NCBI GenBank assembly: GCA_949358305.1
Contig: OX442314.1
Location: 36,863,211-36,927,210, forward strand
Origin: Strigamia acuminata
Taxonomy: Eukaryota; Arthropoda; Chilopoda; Geophilomorpha; Linotaeniidae
DNA length: 64,000 bases
Direction: 5' to 3'
Below the pieces are notes generated by a model. That model ran no database searches. It was not told the origin of the DNA and saw nothing but the letters and a program-made list of their open reading frames with translations. Position 1 is the first letter of the stretch. Each line of letters starts with the position of its first letter. This document shows, piece by piece, positions 59,538-64,000 of the stretch. A program made the translations under genes and the position numbers.

Positions 59538-59745
59538 GTTGCAATGAAGGAAAACACCACCGCCCCAACCTAGTATTTTTTAATTGTAAAGTTTATTTCT
59601 TATACGATTTTTTAAAGATTTTTATTTAATAATGTTTATTTTCTTTAGGAAGCAAATGGAAATCTACTCAATGGCTTCTGAAAATATTCCACACCGTTTC
59701 CTTTATTACACTATTTTCATTTGTTTTAAGTTTAGATAGAAGTTA
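59538..59745. repeat. continuation of the element C target repeat
   Basis: Resumes at GATGTTGCAATGAAGG after the duplication, then a delta module (59649-59720). Confidence 0.75.
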
Positions 59746-60002
59746 GTTTGGAGCTTTGCTTGCTTGGCGTTTGATTTGGAGACCCGCCATTTTTTGTTTG
59801 CGATTCATGCTGAGGAGAGTAGAGATGATAAAGACACGCAACACATTTATTTTCAGATTAGTGGAAGGAAAAGAAAAGCATGGGTTGTTTAATTTGCTTA
59901 CTATAGAACAAGGTTGGGGTAAAGAACAAGCGCAATAGTTATTGCAGTTTTTGTTGCCGATTCTAAAAGACGTTCGTCGGCAAAAGATGCGCTCACACAT
60001 TG
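59746..60002 (+). pseudogene. SRPK-like kinase fragment 6
   Basis: C-lobe of the kinase from VWS through a decayed ESRDDKDTQH region, EGKEKHGLFNLLTIEQGWG and SAKDALTH, with stops and a deletion after FLLP. Ends at CTCACACATT. Confidence 0.8.
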
Positions 60003-60548
60003 TTGTGTTTCTAGGCTTCAAACTATAATCCAGTGTGCTCTGTGTCTCTTAACACTCATGAGGAGCCTCCAGCGCCTCATGACACTCCCCTGACCACTTG
60101 ACATCCATTCACCACTCACAAAACTAAGCTTCTTATGTAAAAACATAGAATATCTGGAACTCGTTCAACCATAATTTTCAACTGGTATTTCTAACAACAT
60201 TACTGAAACATTTATTTGTTTTCATTTTAGATAAACATATATATTTGTCTGAACGTTGAATAAATTTTGAATTACTAACTCATTGTAGGTTTAATTCCTA
60301 TTTGTAAGCTAATGGGTACCAAGAAGCTATCTTCTCATGAGGAATTAAGCATTTTAGTAGCTACATCTAATGGTGAATTAGAGATTTATTATTTAATTGA
60401 CTACTAGATTACCAGCAGTTTTTCCAAAACCCTAAGAGGTTGTGATGAATAAAAACATTTTTGTAAAGACTAATACCGACATTTTTTTTATTAAAAGCTC
60501 CTCCCGGAGCAGGAAGAATTTAAAAGTACATGAAAATGCAATCAAAAG

Positions 60549-60659
60549 ATGGCAGAAGCAAGCAACGTTGATGTCTATCGCGATGAAATTATCAGAGCCA
60601 TAAGTGGATTCTTGGCAAGCATGTCTGATCGTGTACCATCGTCCTATCATGTTTTTTAA
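60549..60659 (+). CDS. 36-codon frame in a repeat insert
   Basis: ATG in good context (AAGATGGCAG) reading MAEASNVDVYRDEIIRAISG then FLASMSDRVPSSYHVF and a stop inside a repeat module. Possibly the N-terminal remnant of a lost gene. Not recognised. Confidence 0.2.
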   Translation: MAEASNVDVYRDEIIRAISGFLASMSDRVPSSYHVF

Positions 60660-61158
60660 TTGTAAAGTTTATTTCTTATACGATTTTTTAAAGATTTTTG
60701 TTTAATAATGTTTATTTTCTTTAGGAGGCAAATGGAAATCTACTCAATGGATTCTGGAAATATTCCGCACCATTTCCTTTAATACACTATTTTTATTTTT
60801 GTATTAATTTTTAATTTTATTTTGAGTAGTTTCTAATGAATTAATACAACATAATTATCCCATCAGGTGGCATTTGCATCATAATTTTATTCAAATTCTG
60901 CAACAAACCATATTTAAATTTAGAAAAAAACCTCGTCGGTATAAAATCCGAAGATGTCCGACTTATCTCGTTGTTTTAAATGTTTTAAATTTGAAAGAAT
61001 GCCAGTGATTGCATTGTCGCTGCCATAGCAGTTATGATAGGGACTATCATTCGTCCCTACCCTATCATAGGCACAATTTGTCAGCAATACTGTAACCGCC
61101 AACCATACTACGGTAGTACTCTTCAGCTTTACAATCCATTGACGTAATTTTTGGTGCT

Positions 61159-61376
61159 TTGTTCTTGCGGGATTGCGTTCCCAATATTCATCAGAAATCA
61201 CTGGGAATGACCGAAATTGATGAAAAGTTTAGTGTGGCCGAGGGTTTAGCATTGGAATTTTATGGCACGTTTCTTGCCATTATGGTTAGTTACATCGATA
61301 ACGACGGTGAACAGAAGCGATGGGAGAAAAAGTTCCTAATTTGGTCTTGCGTAACTTTCAGTAATTTAGTCATGGT
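61159..61376 (+). CDS. possible exon with splice donor, unknown product
   Basis: An open stretch with MTEIDEKFSVAEGLALEFYG and a hydrophobic part TFLAIMVSYID, then KKFLIWSCVTFSNLVM, followed at once by GTAAGT. Composition is less AT-rich than its neighbours. The pattern loosely recalls a membrane protein start, but I cannot name a family. No second exon was found. Confidence 0.25.
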
Positions 61377-62122
61377 AAGTTGATTTTTATTTTGTTCTAC
61401 ATTAATTTTTTTTGATTATTTGATCCTTTTTTGTAGATTCCATAAGGAGGTGGAATGAATCCACCACGATCGCTAGGACCAGCGTGGGCGAGGAATGTTT
61501 TGATACACCACTGGGTATTTTTTAGAATTTTTACAGAAAATAGACTTACCGGTATTTTCATTTTTGTATTAATTTTTCATTTTGAATTTTATTTTGAGTT
61601 GTTTCAATTTACTTTTGAAATTATGCTTTTATTTGTTGTTTTTTGCAGTTATAATTTCTCTGTAATGCCAGTTACAGTGTGACATTTATGGTTTTTATAA
61701 TTGTGATCTTACAGTAAGTTTAGAATTTTGTGAATAACCTCAGTTTTTACATACTGGTATCTAGAAAAGGTCAATACGCTTCAAATGAACGGTGGTCATG
61801 TGATAATTGATTGTTTTTTCGAAATGTGAACATTACAAGGAATTGTCCGACAACAAACTGGCCACGTGACCACAACTTCCATCAACGCAGTGCAGTCTCC
61901 GATTTGCACTCATCGAAAGTAATGGCAAGAAATGCAATTATGGCTGTCATAGACTACTCTATTCGATTTGAGAGAAAAATGGTTTTACCGCACAGGGTTA
62001 CTTCAGGCCTTTAGCTCCAACGTTTCCTTCATTTAGTGCTAGGTATATAGCTATTTTCGCGCTACATCCGCTACTCCAAATAAAGAATACAAAACTTGAA
62101 AAGTTTTAAAACAGGATTTTAT

Positions 62123-62423
62123 AGATCTAGCCAAGGCTTTTGACAGAATCAATTATTTTGTATAGCTTAGAAGTTGTTTATAGGCTTCAAACTAAAATCC
62201 AGTGTGCTCTTCATCTCTTACCACTCATGAGGAGCGTCCAGCGCCTCATGACCCTCTCGGCCTCCCCTGACCACTTAACATCCATTCACCACTCACAAAA
62301 CTAAGCCTCTTATGTAAAAACATAAAATGTTTAGAACTTGTCCAACCATAATTTTCAACTGGAATGTCTATTAACATTACTGAGACATTTATCCATTATT
62401 TCTTTTAAGTTTAGATAGAAGTT
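62123..62423. repeat. kinase repeat unit, upstream part with RT motif
   Basis: Begins with a second DLAKAFDRINYF copy (non-LTR RT motif A) interrupted by a stop, then a segment shared with 28640-28860 and 60003-60200. It leads into a kinase fragment. Confidence 0.6.
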
Positions 62424-62693
62424 TGTTTGGAGCAGTGCTTGCTTGGCGTTTGATTTGGCAACCCGCCATTTTTTGTTTGAGATTCATGCTGAGGAGAGTC
62501 GAGATGAGGATACGCAACGCATAAGTATTTTTTGATTAGTGGGAGGGAAAGAAAAGCGCGAGTTGTTTAATTTGCTTACTAAAGAACATGGTTGAGATGA
62601 AGTGCAAGCGCAAGAGTTTTCGCAGTTTTTGTTGCTGATGTTGTGTATTGATCATAAAAAACGTTCATCGGCAAAAGATGCGCTCACACATTT
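62424..62693 (+). pseudogene. SRPK-like kinase fragment 7
   Basis: Same C-lobe segment as fragment 4, with a stop in place of Trp (GTTGAG for a GGTTGGG-type codon pair) and other changes. Ends at CTCACACATT and is followed by the 44-codon-frame module at 62776-62898. Confidence 0.8.
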
Positions 62694-62775
62694 AATTGAA
62701 ATATATATTTGTCTAAACATTGAATAAATTTTGAATTACTAACTCATTGTGGCTTTAATTCCTATTTGTAAGCTA

Positions 62776-62898
62776 ATGGGTATTAAGAAGCTATCTTTTC
62801 ATGAGGAATTAAGCATTTTAGTAGCTGCATCTAATGGTGAATTAGACGATTTATTTTTTAATTTACTACTAGATTACCAGCAGTTTTTCCAAAAATAA
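62776..62898 (+). CDS. 40-codon frame, second copy of the 37367 frame
   Basis: Reads MGIKKLSFHEELSILVAASN and GELDDLFFNLLLDYQQFFQK, then TAA. Reading frame and length are kept relative to 37367-37501 apart from the last codons. Confidence 0.3.
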   Translation: MGIKKLSFHEELSILVAASNGELDDLFFNLLLDYQQFFQK

Positions 62899-63520
62899 TA
62901 CCGATATTTTTTTTACTAAAAGCTCCTCACGGATCAGGAAGTATTTAAAAGTACATGAAAATGCTATCATGTTTTGACGAGTGAATTAAATCACACATAG
63001 CGACCTAGAAGGAAGAGAAAGAAAGAAAGGCAGGACGGCGAAAGACCAAGAACCAAAGATTACGGTTACGGATTAATTGAAAATTATAATTTTTTTTTGA
63101 CAGATTTAAATTCGAGATTTGTCTGAAAATGTATATTAAACACTTTTAAGATATGAATGCAATCTTACTACTCACGTAAGTTTGTTGTTTGTATGATTTG
63201 GCAAATGCTGCACTCATTTGATTCGAATGCAGTCTTACAGTACGCAAAATAATAAAAAAAAAAATCTGTATGATTAGGCAGATGCTGCAGTCATTAGATT
63301 CCCAAATGTAGTCTTTCAGTAGTCTAAGTTAAGAACACACAATTAAAAATGGCAATTGAATGGAGAAGAAGAATAGAGAACCCCAATTGAATCTACACCA
63401 GAATTCGTGCAGCAAAAAGAAAAAAAAATTGACAAAAAAAATATGACGGAAAAAATAGGAAATAACAAATCACCAATTTCCTAAAGCAGTAAATAATTTC
63501 GCAAATAAATTTTGCGTTTC
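62899..63520. repeat. repeat matching 47739-48380
   Basis: Starts with the ATACCGATATTTTTTT and GCTCC motifs seen next to element B, then AT-rich repeated sequence. No gene. Confidence 0.7.
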
Positions 63521-64000
63521 ACTTAATAGGATATCGATAGAATTTGGTCTAAAAAGACAAGATAGTAGGCCTACATGTTGTACAAAATGGCGATAACGAC
63601 AGTATGATGCAATTCAAATGGATACGATGAAAAGCCAACGAGAAGCATTAAATTTGTAGTAAATACATTACCGAAGAGAACAACTAGTGAAACAAAATTA
63701 AACCGAAATTCAAACCAATTGAAACCCGAGAACTGATAAATTAAAGGAAGCGGCGAGCACGAACAAATCACCGACAGAACAGAAAAACAACGACTTTCTT
63801 CTTCAACTGTAGAGAATCATTGCGCATGCCCGACTTACTCTCGGACTCAACTCAACATCGATACTCTCGAAGATGAAATCACTAATGTAACCTCGGTAGG
63901 TTACATTAGTGATTTCATCTGCTATTTATCTTTTTAATTACCTAATTCAAGGTTGTCAGACTAAAAATGCCATTGAGATATAAATTCATTATTATAAGCC
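63521..64000. repeat. three-copy repeat (copy 3) with a perfect hairpin
   Basis: Matches 4600-5190 and 48381-48990. At 63872-63893 and 63898-63919 a perfect 22-bp inverted repeat with a CGGT loop replaces the equivalent single-copy stretch of the other two copies. Confidence 0.8.

Larger units (their letters stand above)
60003..62120. repeat. mosaic repeat with kinase-unit downstream segment
   Basis: Includes a frameshifted copy of the 44-codon frame (about 60313-60445), the unoccupied element B target (about 60462-60500), delta modules (60723-60830, 61555-61620) and, at 61120-61440, a possible exon listed separately. 61740-62100 shows nothing recognisable. Confidence 0.7.

Overview
The window is repeat-dominated, AT-rich eukaryotic nuclear DNA, almost certainly from an invertebrate animal. 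The evidence is a full-length BEL/Pao retrotransposon (a group known from metazoans), two Ty3/Gypsy elements, Tc1/mariner, hAT-like and MULE-like DNA-transposon remnants, an SRPK-type kinase, and no bacterial gene organisation. I could not identify the species.

Layout. 1-5.2 kb: a 21-bp minisatellite, about 2 kb with no recognisable gene, then a mosaic of dispersed repeats. 5.2-6.2 kb (-): an intact, intronless, spacer-less SRPK-like kinase. 6.3-8.0 kb: an unknown ORF, a broken DUF4817-type transposase and a GGCTGG-motif repeat arm. 8.4-9.2 kb (+): an AAA-ATPase-like gene with a Ty3/Gypsy element (A, 9175-20874, -) inserted exactly at its stop codon. Element A has four ORFs (RS-rich ORF1, gag, pol and an unknown ORF3), an in-frame UAG between ORF1 and gag, tandem -1 slippery heptamers between gag and pol, and a 3' LTR shortened after insertion. 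21-37.5 kb: a MULE-like fragment between inverted repeat arms, then a mosaic repeat zone with decayed kinase pieces, hexapeptide minisatellites, a 763-bp Tc1-like element and an 853-bp hAT-type element. 37.5-47.7 kb (+): Ty3/Gypsy element B, which looks young (two differences seen between its 1157-bp LTRs) and has intact gag and pol, a GGGAAAC slip site with hairpin, and an AT-hook array inside pol. 47.7-53.3 kb: the same repeat zone, with a 290-bp fold-back MITE. 53.3-59.5 kb (-): BEL/Pao element C, one difference seen between its LTRs and one 1730-residue gag-pol frame. 59.5-64 kb: further kinase-bearing repeat units and a perfect 22-bp hairpin.

How the parts relate. The three LTR elements each carry their own replication functions and use different expression strategies: A has a possible stop readthrough plus a -1 shift, B a -1 shift, and C one continuous frame. 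B and C carry the same tRNA-Phe-type primer site; A carries a tRNA-Pro-type site. The remaining non-coding DNA is largely built from about five recurring modules shuffled into different orders. Some of these carry fragments of the kinase found intact at 5.2-6.2 kb, which suggests the kinase sequence was spread as part of a repeat. Several insertions sit inside these modules, so other copies in the window serve as empty sites that confirm the insertion boundaries.
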